A DNA stretch of 64,000 nt from Streptomyces spiralis (GTDB taxonomy: Bacteria; Actinomycetota; Actinomycetes; Streptomycetales; Streptomycetaceae), in the NCBI RefSeq assembly GCF_014654675.1, contig NZ_BNBC01000023.1, forward strand, positions 82,423-146,422. Reading direction: 5' to 3'. This document shows positions 26,833-35,943 of the stretch, piece by piece; the stretch's first letter is position 1; each line of letters begins with the position of its first letter. The notes beneath the pieces were generated by a model. It saw only the letters and a list, made by a program, of their open reading frames with translations. It ran no database searches and was not told the origin of the DNA. The translations under genes and the position numbers were made by a program.

Positions 26833-27588
26833 ATGCCGACTGCCGCTCGCCCACGCCGTCTTCCGCGCCTGCGCCGGCTCCTCGGCCTGGCCACGGACAA
26901 CTGGCTCGCCCGCATCTATCTGGCTGTGCTCGCCGCCTCTGTGCTGGTCATGTTCCTTTCTCCGGAGAGCACCCTCGCCGCGAGCCCTCTGGTACTCACG
27001 GCGCCCCTCTCCTTCGTGGGCGTGGTCCTCCCCTTCGGGCCCGGCACGGAGGGCGGCGGAGCGTCCGAGGTGCTGGCCACCGGTTACTGGGTCGCATGGC
27101 TTCTGTTGTGCGCACTTGTGAACGCCGCCGTGCTCGGTGCCCTCGCCGCGCGGTCCGCGACCCCCGAATCGCCCGGCGCGCGTGACTCCCTCCCGCCTGT
27201 CCCGGACTCGTCCGGACAAGCGGCGAGAGACATGGCGCGTTCTGCGCGGGCCCGCCGTCGAGGAGCTCGGGTCCTGCTGATGCCCGCGGTGGACAACTGG
27301 CTCGCGCGCGGGTATCTCGCCGTGGCCGCGGCGTCGCTGGGGTTCTTCCTGTACGCCGTGTTCGTGTCGCAGGACCCGGGATTCGCCGGGATCTGGCCGC
27401 TCATGGCCACCGCACCGCTCAGCATCCTCGCCCTGCTGGTGGCAAGCCCCGCGGAGTACTCCTCGTTCTCCTGGCTGAGCCCGCTGATCTTCTCCGCCGG
27501 TGTCGCCGTGTCCGCGTTGCTCAACGCCGTACTGCTCGGCCTGCTCGCACACAGGCTGCGGGCGCGGGAACCACGCTCGGCCACCTGA
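26833..27588 (+). CDS. Tandem-duplicated SCO4225 family membrane protein
   Basis: A 251-residue membrane protein made of two homologous halves. Each half starts with the same motif (TDNWLARIYLAV in the first, VDNWLARGYLAV in the second), continues with a helix, a short loop and TAPLS, then two more helices. Single-domain members (SCO4225 family membrane proteins) have about 100 residues, so this is an in-frame fusion of two copies joined by a charged linker (about residues 115-150) rich in Arg and Ser. Function is unknown for the whole family. The ATG is preceded by GAGGGAA. Confidence 0.8.
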   Translation: MPTAARPRRLPRLRRLLGLATDNWLARIYLAVLAASVLVMFLSPESTLAASPLVLTAPLSFVGVVLPFGPGTEGGGASEVLATGYWVAWLLLCALVNAAVLGALAARSATPESPGARDSLPPVPDSSGQAARDMARSARARRRGARVLLMPAVDNWLARGYLAVAAASLGFFLYAVFVSQDPGFAGIWPLMATAPLSILALLVASPAEYSSFSWLSPLIFSAGVAVSALLNAVLLGLLAHRLRAREPRSAT

Positions 27589-27677
27589 GCGACGCGCGAA
27601 ACAGCTCGGGCCTTTCCGGGTCGACGGGACCGGAAGGGGCCATGACGGACGCCGGTTCCGTGCACCGGCATGGACGA

Positions 27678-27722
27678 GGCAGGGCCCCTGTCCGCGGGCA
27701 GTTCTGCGGACGAGGCCCTGCC
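27678..27722. terminator. Bidirectional hairpin between the membrane protein and lipase genes
   Basis: GGCAGGGCC (27678-27686) pairs with GGCCCTGCC (27714-27722), and GTCCGC (27690-27695) with GCGGAC (27706-27711). It lies between convergent genes. Confidence 0.7.
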
Positions 27723-27747
27723 AGGTGTCGGGGCGTCAGGAGACGCG

Positions 27748-28542
27748 TCAGCTCTTGGCGTTGAGGACGGGGTAGTAGCCGGAGGCGTGGCCCGTGGCGG
27801 TGGGGTGGTAGGACTCCCAGCTCGGGGAGACCACCAGGGAGTGCAGCCAGTCGTCCCCGGAGCACAGTTCGTGGCCGTTGAAGGTGGAGCGGACGTCACC
27901 GAAGACGAAGCCGTGGGCCGCCGCCCGGCCGGCGATGACGTTGTCGAGGACGTCCGCGGCCTCGTCGATCTTGCGGTGCTTCGTGTCGCTGAGCCCGACG
28001 CAGAAGACGCCGAGCGTGTACACGTGCGGGTACCCCAGAACGACCACCTTGGCATTGGGCGCCTTGGCGCGGATCGCGTTGTAGGTGGCGTCGAGGCGGG
28101 CGGGAAGCGTGTTCTGGGCGTAGCTCTCGGCCTGGTTGACCCGGTTGACGCAGTCGGTGTCGGAACCGGTGACGCAGGTGGTCATGACGTCGGAGAAGCC
28201 CGCGTCGTTGCCGCCGATGGTGAGGGAGACCAGTGTGGTGGAGGAGTTGAGGGGCCCGAGCTGGGAGTTGGTCACATCCGTGGTCACCGCTCCCGAGCAG
28301 GAGGTGTCGGCGAACGCCGAGGGGGCGTGGGCGTTCTTCCACAGGTACGGGTAGGCGTTGAAGCTGCGGTGGCAGCTACCGCTGTTACTGTCGTAGTTCC
28401 CGGCGCCGTTGCCGGCGGAGTAGGAGTCCCCCAGCGCGACGTAGACCGGTCCGGCGGCCTGTGCGGGAACGGCCAGGGTCAGGCTGAGCAGCGTGGCGAA
28501 GCACAGTGTGGCGAGAGCTGTCAGGGACTTGATGGGTCTCAC
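27748..28542 (-). CDS. Secreted SGNH/GDSL hydrolase (lipase/esterase)
   Basis: A 264-residue exported esterase of the SGNH family, similar in layout to Streptomyces extracellular lipases. The signal peptide is residues 1-30 (ending AQAA). Ser40 in GDSYS is the nucleophile, GGND at 110-113 supplies the oxyanion hole, and His246 in YHPTATGH completes the triad. Six Cys in the mature part fit the three disulfides usual for this type. The GTG at 28540-28542 is used: GGGAGG lies 6 bases upstream and the signal peptide starts there. The frame is open further upstream without a plausible start. Confidence 0.92.
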   Translation of the reverse strand: MRPIKSLTALATLCFATLLSLTLAVPAQAAGPVYVALGDSYSAGNGAGNYDSNSGSCHRSFNAYPYLWKNAHAPSAFADTSCSGAVTTDVTNSQLGPLNSSTTLVSLTIGGNDAGFSDVMTTCVTGSDTDCVNRVNQAESYAQNTLPARLDATYNAIRAKAPNAKVVVLGYPHVYTLGVFCVGLSDTKHRKIDEAADVLDNVIAGRAAAHGFVFGDVRSTFNGHELCSGDDWLHSLVVSPSWESYHPTATGHASGYYPVLNAKS

Positions 28543-28761
28543 GAAACCTCCCGAAGCAAGAGCCGGCTGCCAGGGGTGGGGCAGCAGGCGGGTGACTGGA
28601 ACGTCGTGTTCATGGCAGGACCGCGCGGACTTGCGCGTCCTGGCCATGCCTTGGGTGCGGGCAAGTCGAACGTGAAGGGCCGCCGTGCTGAGGGGCGGTG
28701 GGCGCACGACGGATGACGGAGCATCCGGTGTGTGTGCTGTGAGGGAGTGATCAGCTGAGCA

Positions 28762-29159
28762 TCAGTGCGGGGTGACGCCGTACGGGCTCAGCACCTCGGT
28801 CATGGCCCGGAACGGGGCGATACTGTCCGAGGTGCAGGTGTCGCTGCCGCCGGAGAGCGGACCGCTCGCCGTCGTGCCGTCGAGCGGGGGAACGCCCAGA
28901 TCGGCGGGCGCAGCACACATGTTGGTCTGGATGAGGCGGCAGACGCTCTGGCCGCTTGCGTGGTTGACGGTGGCGCTCAGGGCTCGGGCGGTGCCGCCGT
29001 GGCCATGGTGGGGGGCCCGGTCCGGAGTCGGGGGCCCCCGTCCGGGCGGCGCCCGGGATGCTCGGTGGCCTGTGTCGTGAGCGCTGCCGCCGCCGACAGG
29101 TGGGACGCCGTGGCGATCGGTCCGGCGGGTGGTGTGGTGTTGGACGTCCTGATCCGCAC
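28762..29159 (-). pseudogene. Small gene with a frameshift, possibly decayed
   Basis: A GTG at 29157-29159 with an excellent AGGAGG binding site opens a 60-codon frame that stops at 28977. At about the same point another frame continues with coding-like codon use (GC-rich third positions) for about 70 residues, with three Cys (SVCRLIQTNMCAAP...DTCTSD), ending at 28762-28764. Joining the two frames would give a protein of about 130 residues. This suggests a single-base shift near 28980, either a mutation or a sequence error. No family is recognised. Confidence 0.4.
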
Positions 29160-29254
29160 GCGTTCCTCCTGAAGGTGGGGAGGTCGGTCAGCAGGTACGA
29201 CAACGGCACGGGAGTTCGCCGAGCCCGCAGGCTAGGCATGCTCCTGACAAGTTC

Positions 29255-29268
29255 AATACGAGAGTATT
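29255..29268. promoter_or_regulatory. AT-rich inverted repeat upstream of the frameshifted gene
   Basis: AATAC and GTATT flank GAGA. It lies about 100 bases upstream of the small gene start at 29159 and could be an operator or part of its promoter. Confidence 0.3.
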
Positions 29269-29411
29269 CCGGGGTGCGGGGCGGTCGGCAAGGAGTCGGC
29301 GGGGAGAATTTACGCGCGTAGCCCCGGGACGTGTCCCAAAGGGACATCAACCCCCTTTGGGCGGCGCGCAGATGAGCCGACGTCATGGCCCGGTGGCCGA
29401 AGCCGCCGGCG

Positions 29412-30119
29412 TCACGCCCCGACGCGGGACAGCTGCACGTCTATGTGCTCCAGCAGCATCTCCAGGGCGGCCGGGAAGGCGCTGTGCGGCATGCGCCGGG
29501 CGAGGAGATGCGCGGTGGCGGCGATGTTGGGATGAGACTCGGCGGGCAGGCGCGCATACGTGGACCGCCACATCTCCTCGTCCCGCGTACGAGCCTCGTC
29601 CGCCAGCGCGAGGGATCCGGCGTCGAGCGCGGCGAAGGCGAGACTCTGGTCGATGAACGCGTGGTACACGCCGACCGCCACCGGGTCGGGCAGCCCGGCG
29701 CCGCGCAGGATGCCGAGGATGGTCTCGTCCACCGCGATCTCGCGTGGTCTGCCGGTGACCCGGCTGGCGGTGAGGACGGCGGCCTGCGGGTGGGCGAGGT
29801 AGGAGGCGTGGATGGCCCGCCCCAGAGCACGCGGGTCCGCGCGCCAGTCACCGGTGGACGTCCAGCTGTCCAGGGCCCGCCCCATCAGCTCGTCCCCGAT
29901 GGCCCGGGCCAGATCGTCCATGCCCGCGAAATAGCGGTACAGAGTGCTCGGATCGGCGCCGAGCGCCGCCCCCAGACGGCGTGCCGTGAGCCCGGTGCTG
30001 CCGTGCTCGCGCAGCACGCGCAGAGCGGTGCGCACGATGATCTCCTCGGACAGCACGGTGCCGCCGTGTGTACGCCGGCGCCGCTGACGCGCGGCCTCCG
30101 GCACGACTTGCTTGGCCAT
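29412..30119 (-). CDS. TetR family transcriptional regulator
   Basis: A 235-residue repressor. The helix-turn-helix lies at about residues 25-70 (IIVRTALRVLREHGSTGLTARRLGAALGADPSTLYRYFAGMDDL). The C-terminal domain is of the TetR_C type, with a helical ligand pocket. The start ATG at 30117-30119 is chosen at the point where family similarity begins; the frame is open far upstream through the neighbouring gene's complement. It is divergent from a saccharopine-dehydrogenase-like gene, and an imperfect palindrome at 30195-30209 lies between them, so it likely controls that gene. Confidence 0.88.
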   Translation of the reverse strand: MAKQVVPEAARQRRRRTHGGTVLSEEIIVRTALRVLREHGSTGLTARRLGAALGADPSTLYRYFAGMDDLARAIGDELMGRALDSWTSTGDWRADPRALGRAIHASYLAHPQAAVLTASRVTGRPREIAVDETILGILRGAGLPDPVAVGVYHAFIDQSLAFAALDAGSLALADEARTRDEEMWRSTYARLPAESHPNIAATAHLLARRMPHSAFPAALEMLLEHIDVQLSRVGA

Positions 30120-30194
30120 CTCCGCCGCACCCTCCTCCGGCCCGCCTGCATGCCGCCCGTACGCCACCTGCAAGCCGACTCGCCTCGAGCTTAT

Positions 30195-30209
30195 GCCAAC
30201 GCAGTTGAC
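30195..30209. promoter_or_regulatory. Imperfect palindrome and -35-like element between tetR and the oxidoreductase gene
   Basis: GCCAAC and GTTGAC flank GCA and match in five of six positions. The right arm contains TTGACC (30205-30210), which could be the -35 element for the oxidoreductase gene at 30282, so binding would block its promoter. Confidence 0.35.
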
Positions 30210-30281
30210 CTTACAGTCCCGCGTCGCGTTGCATCGACCCCGTCCGGAGGCACTCGCCTCCGGGAACGAAAGGTGTGTGAC

Positions 30282-31505
30282 ATGCGCGTACTTCTCGTGG
30301 GTGCGGGTGGCGTGGGGACGGCCGTCACCCGGATCGCGGCTCGCCGCGAGTTCCTCACCCACATGATCGTCGCCGACTACGACCTCTCCCGCGCCGAAGC
30401 CTCGGTCGCGGCGCTGGGGGAGCGCGGTGCCCGGTTCGGCGCACGGCGGGTGGACGCCTCGGACTGCGACGCGGTCCGCCGGATACTCCTCGAGGAACGG
30501 TGCGACGTGCTCCTCAACGCCACCGACCCCAGGTACGTGATGCCGCTCTTCACCGCGGCTCTGGAGGCCGGGGCGCACTACCTGGACATGGCGATGTCGC
30601 TGTCCGCCCCGCACGTCGCGCGTCCCTACGAGGAGTGCGGTGTGAAGCTCGGCGACGAACAGTTCGCCCTGGCCCGGCGCTGGGAGGACGCCGGACGGCT
30701 GGCGCTGGTCGGCATGGGTGTCGAGCCGGGGCTGTCCGACGTCTTCGCCCGGTACGCGGCCGACGAACTCTTCGACGACATCGAGGAGATCGGTGTCCGC
30801 GACGGCGCGAACCTGACGGTCGAGGGCTACGGCTTCGCACCGTCCTTCAGCATCTGGACGACCATCGAGGAGTGCCTCAACCCTCCGGTGGTCTACGAAA
30901 GGGACCGCGGCTGGTTCACCACCGCCCCGTTCAGCGAGCCCGAGGTCTTCGACTTCCCCGAGGGCATCGGGCCGGTGGAGTGCGTCAACGTCGAACACGA
31001 AGAGGTTCTGCTGATCCCTCGCTGGGTGGACGCGCGCCGTGTCACGTTCAAGTACGGCCTCGGCGACGACTTCATCGCCAAACTGAAGACCCTCCACGAG
31101 TTGGGACTGGACGCGACGACCAGGGTGACGGTGCCTGGGGACGACGGGCCCGTACGCGTCTCCCCGCGCGACGTCGTCGCCGCGTGCCTGCCCGACCCGG
31201 CCGGACTGGGGGAGCGGATGACGGGCAAGACCTGTGCCGGCACATGGGTCAAGGGCACCAAGGACGGGTCGCCGCGTGAGGTGTACCTCTACCACGTGGT
31301 CGACAACCAGTGGTCGATGCGCGAGTACGGCTCGCAGGCCGTCCTCTGGCAGACGGCTGTCAACCCGGTCGTCGCCCTGGAACTGCTGTCCACCGGCGAC
31401 TGGTCGGGCAAGGGCGTCCTCGGCCCGGAAGCTCTGCCCCCACGCCCCTTCCTGGACCTCCTCACCGCGTACGGCTCTCCTTGGGGCATGCGCGAAGAGA
31501 ACTGA
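30282..31505 (+). CDS. Saccharopine dehydrogenase family oxidoreductase
   Basis: A 407-residue NAD(P)-dependent enzyme. The Rossmann motif is VGAGGVGTAV (residues 6-15), followed by ADYDLSRAEASVAAL, and the C-terminal half has the saccharopine-dehydrogenase-type substrate domain. Relatives include saccharopine dehydrogenase, carboxynorspermidine synthase and many uncharacterised reductases. The substrate is not clear from context. An AAAGG binding site precedes the ATG. It is controlled, by position, by the divergent TetR. A 13-bp hairpin follows the gene. Confidence 0.85.
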   Translation: MRVLLVGAGGVGTAVTRIAARREFLTHMIVADYDLSRAEASVAALGERGARFGARRVDASDCDAVRRILLEERCDVLLNATDPRYVMPLFTAALEAGAHYLDMAMSLSAPHVARPYEECGVKLGDEQFALARRWEDAGRLALVGMGVEPGLSDVFARYAADELFDDIEEIGVRDGANLTVEGYGFAPSFSIWTTIEECLNPPVVYERDRGWFTTAPFSEPEVFDFPEGIGPVECVNVEHEEVLLIPRWVDARRVTFKYGLGDDFIAKLKTLHELGLDATTRVTVPGDDGPVRVSPRDVVAACLPDPAGLGERMTGKTCAGTWVKGTKDGSPREVYLYHVVDNQWSMREYGSQAVLWQTAVNPVVALELLSTGDWSGKGVLGPEALPPRPFLDLLTAYGSPWGMREEN

Positions 31506-31555
31506 TCGCAGGCGAGGAGTGTCAGGGGCCACGCCCTCATGGCCGCCCGGACACG

Positions 31556-31594
31556 GCGAGGGCAGGGAGCGGGTGACCGCATCCCTGCCCTCGC
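31556..31594. terminator. Bidirectional hairpin between oxidoreductase and MFS genes
   Basis: GCGAGGGCAGGGA (31556-31568) and TCCCTGCCCTCGC (31582-31594) pair perfectly, with an inner GCGG/CCGC extension around GTGA. It lies between convergent genes. Confidence 0.85.
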
Positions 31595-31657
31595 TCTCCC
31601 ACCTGCTGTGTGGGCGGTCGTCATGCGCTGCGGACGCGCGGCCTCCTCACGGGTCGC

Positions 31658-33061
31658 CTACGGCGCCACGTCCTCCAGCCGCTGTCCGCTCGTCTCCTCC
31701 GCGCCCGCCGCTGCCGTGACCGACCCCGCGAGGGCCACCACCGCCAGGGTCACGAAGACGGTGCCGAGCGCGCCGTCCGCGTAGACCGCGCCGACCACGA
31801 TCGGGCCGAGGATGACGCCGACGCGGTTCAGGGCGCCGCCGACGCTCGAACCCAGGGCCCGCATGCGGGTGGGGAACAGCTCGGGGGTGTACAGATACAG
31901 GCAGATGTTCGCGCCGAAGAGGAACACGCTCCCCAACGAGGTCCAGACGAGCACGCCCGTCGCGGAGCCGCCGGAGAAGAGGCCGAGGAGCAGCAGGGCG
32001 ACCGCGGAGCCGCCCAGGCACCACATGAGCGTGCGGCGGCGGCCGGCGCGGTCGACGGTCAGGGCCACGACGAGGCAGCCGACCAGGCCCGCGCAGGACG
32101 TCACGGTGGAGTAGCCGAGGGCGGTGGACAGGTCCAGGCCGAAGTGGGTGCGGTAGATCGTGGGCAGCCAGGACGTGATGCCGTAGTTGACGAAGTAGCC
32201 GGCGAACCACAGGGCGCCGACGACCAGGGCACGCCTGCGGTAGCGGCCGGAGAGGAGTTCGCGCAGGCCGCCCCTGCCCGCGGTCCGGTGTGCGACGGGG
32301 GCCGGGGGTGCGGGTTCGGGGAGGGGGCCGCCGGTGATCCCCTCGACCTTCTTCTCGATCGCGGCCATGGTGTCGAGCGCCTGTTCGTGGCGTCCGTGGT
32401 CGGCGAGCCAGCGCGGCGACTCCGGCACGTACCGGGCGACGACGAGGCACAGCACGCCCGGGATCGCGGCGAGCCCGAACATCCAGCGCCAGCCGAGCAG
32501 CGGCACCAGCCACGAGGCGAGCAGCGCGCACGCCGTCAGACCGGCCGGGAACACCAGCTCGTACAGCAGGACGAATCGGCCCCGCTGGTGGGTGCGCGTG
32601 ATCTCGGCGATGAAGGTGGCCGCGACCGGTACCTCGCCGCCGATGGCCAGTCCCTGGACGAACCGGGCGGCCATGAACGGTGCCGGTGAGGTGCACAGGG
32701 TGAGGGCCAGGTTGCACAGGCTGGACACGGCGATGCAGACCGCGATCACCTTCACCCGGCCGACGCGGTCGGCCAGGCGGCCGGACAGCAGCGCGCCGGC
32801 GAGCATGCCCACCGAGCCGACGGTCATCAGGGCGGTGGTCTGGCCGGTGCCGAGGTGCCACGCCGCGCGCAGCTGGGGCAGGGCGTAGGCGATGAGCAGC
32901 TGGTCGAAGGCCTCGAAGAAGGTCACCGCGCCGATGACCAGGCGGACGGTGACGTGCCAGCGGCACAGGGGCAGGCGTTCGAAGCGGGCGCCGATGGCGG
33001 CGGCGAGCGCCGCGGTGTCCGGGTGGCGGCCGGCGGCGGCATGAGGGGCGTCGATCGTCAT
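31658..33061 (-). CDS. MFS transporter, aromatic acid/sugar porter type
   Basis: A 467-residue importer-like MFS protein with 12 predicted helices. It has the MFS motif GRLADRVGRVKVI in loop 2-3, the family R-x-x-Q-G segment (ARFVQGLAIGGEVPVA), PESPRWLADHGR after helix 6, and a matching motif (TVDRAGRRRTLM) in the second half. These are features of the sugar porter/AAHS group that includes NiaP and aromatic acid carriers. The ATG at 33059-33061 has GGAGG 8 bases upstream. It is divergent from the catabolic operon at 33479 and likely imports its substrate. Candidate MarR sites lie in the shared upstream region. Confidence 0.9.
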   Translation of the reverse strand: MTIDAPHAAAGRHPDTAALAAAIGARFERLPLCRWHVTVRLVIGAVTFFEAFDQLLIAYALPQLRAAWHLGTGQTTALMTVGSVGMLAGALLSGRLADRVGRVKVIAVCIAVSSLCNLALTLCTSPAPFMAARFVQGLAIGGEVPVAATFIAEITRTHQRGRFVLLYELVFPAGLTACALLASWLVPLLGWRWMFGLAAIPGVLCLVVARYVPESPRWLADHGRHEQALDTMAAIEKKVEGITGGPLPEPAPPAPVAHRTAGRGGLRELLSGRYRRRALVVGALWFAGYFVNYGITSWLPTIYRTHFGLDLSTALGYSTVTSCAGLVGCLVVALTVDRAGRRRTLMWCLGGSAVALLLLGLFSGGSATGVLVWTSLGSVFLFGANICLYLYTPELFPTRMRALGSSVGGALNRVGVILGPIVVGAVYADGALGTVFVTLAVVALAGSVTAAAGAEETSGQRLEDVAP

Positions 33062-33268
33062 GGAGAGGTCCTCCGGCTCCCGCGCGGCGTGTCGGGGGAC
33101 GAGCCAGGGCGCGCGAGAGGGTTCGGGCCGTACGGGGCGGGGCCGGGCGGCCCTGCGCACGCGTGGCAGTGAGGGACGGGAGGGGGGACGGCGGGTCGGT
33201 ACGGGTGCCCGGGCGCGCCGGCGGATCTCGCCGCCGGCTCGGTGGGATGGCCCGATTGGGTAAGGGCT

Positions 33269-33290
33269 GAATCTCTTAGTGCTTAGGTTC
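33269..33290. promoter_or_regulatory. Candidate MarR operator 1
   Basis: GAATCT and AGGTTC form the outer arms (five of six pairs) and the centre holds CTTAG-TG-CTTAG. It shares the CTTAG core with the sites at 33373 and 45390. By position it may control the leftward MFS gene. Confidence 0.5.
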
Positions 33291-33372
33291 TACCGTCTGG
33301 GTGTCGGGGGCCGTCAAGGGTTCGTCGTCGGCTGGGAGGAAAAAGTTGTCCAGCCCGACCCCTTGCGAGCGA

Positions 33373-33394
33373 GATATTTAAGCCCTTAGATTTC
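33373..33394. promoter_or_regulatory. Candidate MarR operator 2
   Basis: GATATTTAAG and CTTAGATTTC are inverted copies (eight of ten positions) around CC. Read on the minus strand the second arm is GAAATCTAAG, nearly identical to GAAATCTTAG before marR. It lies 85 bases upstream of the first operon gene. Confidence 0.6.
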
Positions 33395-33478
33395 TAGCGC
33401 TTCGCCATTGCGGCTCCCGGCCCGAGAGCCGGCCGCCTGCGGAGGTTTCCCCCACCACCCATGTCCGGAGGTTCCGCC

Positions 33479-34966
33479 ATGCCGCGCATCCCAGCCGACG
33501 AGATCCTCATCGCGGGCGAGTTCAGGCGCGGCGCGGGCGGGCCGATCCGGACCGTGAACCCGGCCGACGGCACCCTGATCACCACCGTCCACGCCGCCTC
33601 GCCGGCCGACGTCGACGAGGCGGCCGGCGCCGCCGCCGAAGCCGCCGCCCTGCACACCTGGCGCGACCTGCTGCCCCACCAGCGCGCCCGCGTCCTGTAC
33701 CGGATCGGCGACCTGATCGAGGAACACGCCGCCGAGCTGTCCGCCCTGCAGACCGCCGACACCGGCAAGACCCTCACCGAGACCCGCGCGCTCGCCCTCA
33801 GCGCCGCCGGCACCTTCCGCTACACGGCCGCCGCACTGGAGACCGCCGAGGAGTCCCTCACCCCGGCCCGCGGCCCCTACATCACGATGAGCGTGTACGA
33901 ACCGATCGGCGTGGTCGGCGCGATCAACCCGTGGAACTCACCCATCGCCTCCGACGCGCAGAAGGTCGCCCCGGCCCTCGCCGGCGGCAACGCGGTCCTG
34001 CTCAAACCCGCCGAGTGGACACCGCTGGTCTCCCTCGCCTTCGGCCGCCTGGTCCACCAGGCCCTCACCGAGGCCGGCCTGCCGACCGCGCTGCTGTCCG
34101 TCCTGCCGGGCAAGGGCAGCGTCGTCGGAGACGCCATCGTCACCCATCCGCTCGTGCGGCGCATCGGGTTCACGGGCGGCACCACCACCGGCCGGTCCAT
34201 CGCGCACGCCGCCGCCGGCAAACTCGTCCCGGCCTCCCTGGAACTCGGCGGCAAGTCCCCGACGATCGTCCGCGAGGACGCCGACGTCGAACAGGCCCTC
34301 GCCGGCGTCATGTTCGGCGTCTTCTCCTCCAGCGGCCAGTCCTGCATCGCCGGCTCACGGCTCTTCGTGCACCGGTCGCTGTACGACTCCTTCCTCGGCG
34401 AACTCGTCGAGCGGGTGGGCAAACTGCGCGTCGGACCGGGCACCGACCCCGGCACCCAGGTCGCCCCGCTCGTCCACCACCGCCACCGCGACGCGGTCGC
34501 CGCCTACGTGGACCTCGCCCGCGCGGAGGGCGGACGCGTCCTGTGCGGCGGCACGGTCCCGGAGGGCCCGGAGTACAGCGCCGGCGCCTACTACCTGCCC
34601 ACCGTCATCGACCACCTGCCCAACTCCGCCCGGATCTGCCAGGAGGAGATCTTCGGCCCGGTCCTCGTCGCCCTGCCCTACGACGACGAGGACGACCTCG
34701 TCCGGCAGGCGAACGACAGCGTGTACGGGCTGGCCTGCGGCATCTGGACCCGCGACGCCCGCGCCGCCTGGCGGCTGGCACGGCGCATCGACGCCGGCAC
34801 CGTCTGGATCAACACCTACAAGCAGTTCTCCATCTCCACCCCGTTCGGCGGGATGAAGGACAGCGGCCTCGGCACCGAGAAGGGCCGCGACCTCATCCGC
34901 GCCTACCAGCGGCAGAAGTCCCTGTACTGGGGCACCGACGCCACCCCCCTGCCCTGGGCCAACTGA
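33479..34966 (+). CDS. Aldehyde dehydrogenase (NAD(P)-dependent)
   Basis: A 495-residue ALDH superfamily enzyme that oxidises an aldehyde to an acid. Cys289 (GQSC) is the nucleophile, Glu255 (LELGGK) the general base, Asn151 (INPWN) and Lys176 (LLKPAE) bind substrate and cofactor. The sequence resembles semialdehyde dehydrogenases of meta-cleavage pathways and betaine-aldehyde-type enzymes, but the substrate is not fixed by this. I use the ATG at 33479 with GGAGG 9 bases upstream; the ATG at 33461 is less well placed. It is the first gene of a 12-gene operon that runs to 44865. Confidence 0.93.
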   Translation: MPRIPADEILIAGEFRRGAGGPIRTVNPADGTLITTVHAASPADVDEAAGAAAEAAALHTWRDLLPHQRARVLYRIGDLIEEHAAELSALQTADTGKTLTETRALALSAAGTFRYTAAALETAEESLTPARGPYITMSVYEPIGVVGAINPWNSPIASDAQKVAPALAGGNAVLLKPAEWTPLVSLAFGRLVHQALTEAGLPTALLSVLPGKGSVVGDAIVTHPLVRRIGFTGGTTTGRSIAHAAAGKLVPASLELGGKSPTIVREDADVEQALAGVMFGVFSSSGQSCIAGSRLFVHRSLYDSFLGELVERVGKLRVGPGTDPGTQVAPLVHHRHRDAVAAYVDLARAEGGRVLCGGTVPEGPEYSAGAYYLPTVIDHLPNSARICQEEIFGPVLVALPYDDEDDLVRQANDSVYGLACGIWTRDARAAWRLARRIDAGTVWINTYKQFSISTPFGGMKDSGLGTEKGRDLIRAYQRQKSLYWGTDATPLPWAN

Positions 34967-34989
34967 CGCACCCCCGGAGAGACCCCACC

Positions 34990-35943
34990 ATGACACACCC
35001 CCCTCGTCCGCCGATCGCCCACCTGCGCGCCCTGCGCTCGGTCGAGCTGCTCACCCCGCACTTCACCGAGGCCACCGACTTCTACGAAGAGGCGTGGGGA
35101 CTGGAGGTCGTCGAGGCCGAGCACAGCGCGAGCTGGCTGCGCGGCACCGGCGAGGAGCACCACGCCCTGCAGCTCACCCGCGCGGACCGGATCGGTCTCG
35201 GCCGGCTCGTCTTCGCCGTCGCCACCCCCGCCGAGATCGACGAGGCGGCACGCCGGCTCGAGGCGCGCGGCATCACCCCGGTCACCGGACCCGGACCGCT
35301 CGAGCAGGTGGGCGGCGGCTACGGCCTGCGGTTCCACGACATCGACGGCCGGCTGATCGAACTGTCCGCGGACACCTGGGCGGTCGCCCCGCGCGGACGC
35401 GACGGCGCCGTGCCCGTGGGCGTCACCCACGCCGTCCTCAACACTCCCGACATCGACGCCTCGGTGGCCTTCTACCAGGACGTCCTCGGCATGCGCGTCT
35501 CGGACTGGTCCGAGCACCGGATGGCGTTCCTGCGCTGCAACACCGACCACCACTGCATCGCGTTCAATCAGGCGGCGTGGGTGTCCCTCAACCACGTGGC
35601 CTACGAGATGGGCTCGGTCGACCACTTCATGCGCGGCCTCGGACGCCTCCGCCACCACGGCATCACCCCCGAGTGGGGACCGGGCAGGCACGGCCCCGGC
35701 AACAACACCTTCTCCTACTTCACCGACCCCACCGGCCTCGTCTGCGAGTACACCTCGGAGGTCGCCCAGGTCGTCGAGGACACCTGGATCTGCAAGGTGT
35801 GGCGGCGCACCCCCGAACTGTCCGACCTGTGGGGCACCGCCGGGCCGCCGTCCAGGCTGATCCGCGCCCACATGGCCGGCACCCCCGACGGCAGCCCCGT
35901 CGTCCCGCCCCTCGACGCCGACGCCGAAGGAGTCCCCGCATGA
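34990..35943 (+). CDS. VOC family extradiol-type dioxygenase
   Basis: A 317-residue protein of two vicinal-oxygen-chelate modules, like type I extradiol dioxygenases (BphC, catechol 2,3-dioxygenase), which open catechol rings next to the diol. The iron triad is visible in the second module: His147 (VTHAVLNTPD), His202 (LNHVAYEM) and Glu253 (VCEYTSEV). The first module (about 14-130) lacks a metal site, as in BphC. These features support ring cleavage in a meta pathway. The gene follows the ALDH by 23 bases and its stop overlaps the next start. Confidence 0.88.
   Translation: MTHPPRPPIAHLRALRSVELLTPHFTEATDFYEEAWGLEVVEAEHSASWLRGTGEEHHALQLTRADRIGLGRLVFAVATPAEIDEAARRLEARGITPVTGPGPLEQVGGGYGLRFHDIDGRLIELSADTWAVAPRGRDGAVPVGVTHAVLNTPDIDASVAFYQDVLGMRVSDWSEHRMAFLRCNTDHHCIAFNQAAWVSLNHVAYEMGSVDHFMRGLGRLRHHGITPEWGPGRHGPGNNTFSYFTDPTGLVCEYTSEVAQVVEDTWICKVWRRTPELSDLWGTAGPPSRLIRAHMAGTPDGSPVVPPLDADAEGVPA

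Larger units (their letters stand above)
33062..33478. other. Divergent control region of the catabolic cluster
   Basis: 417 bases with no gene. The left half is GC-rich leader for the MFS gene. The AT-rich part at 33260-33400 carries two motifs related to one upstream of the marR gene, listed separately. Confidence 0.55.
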
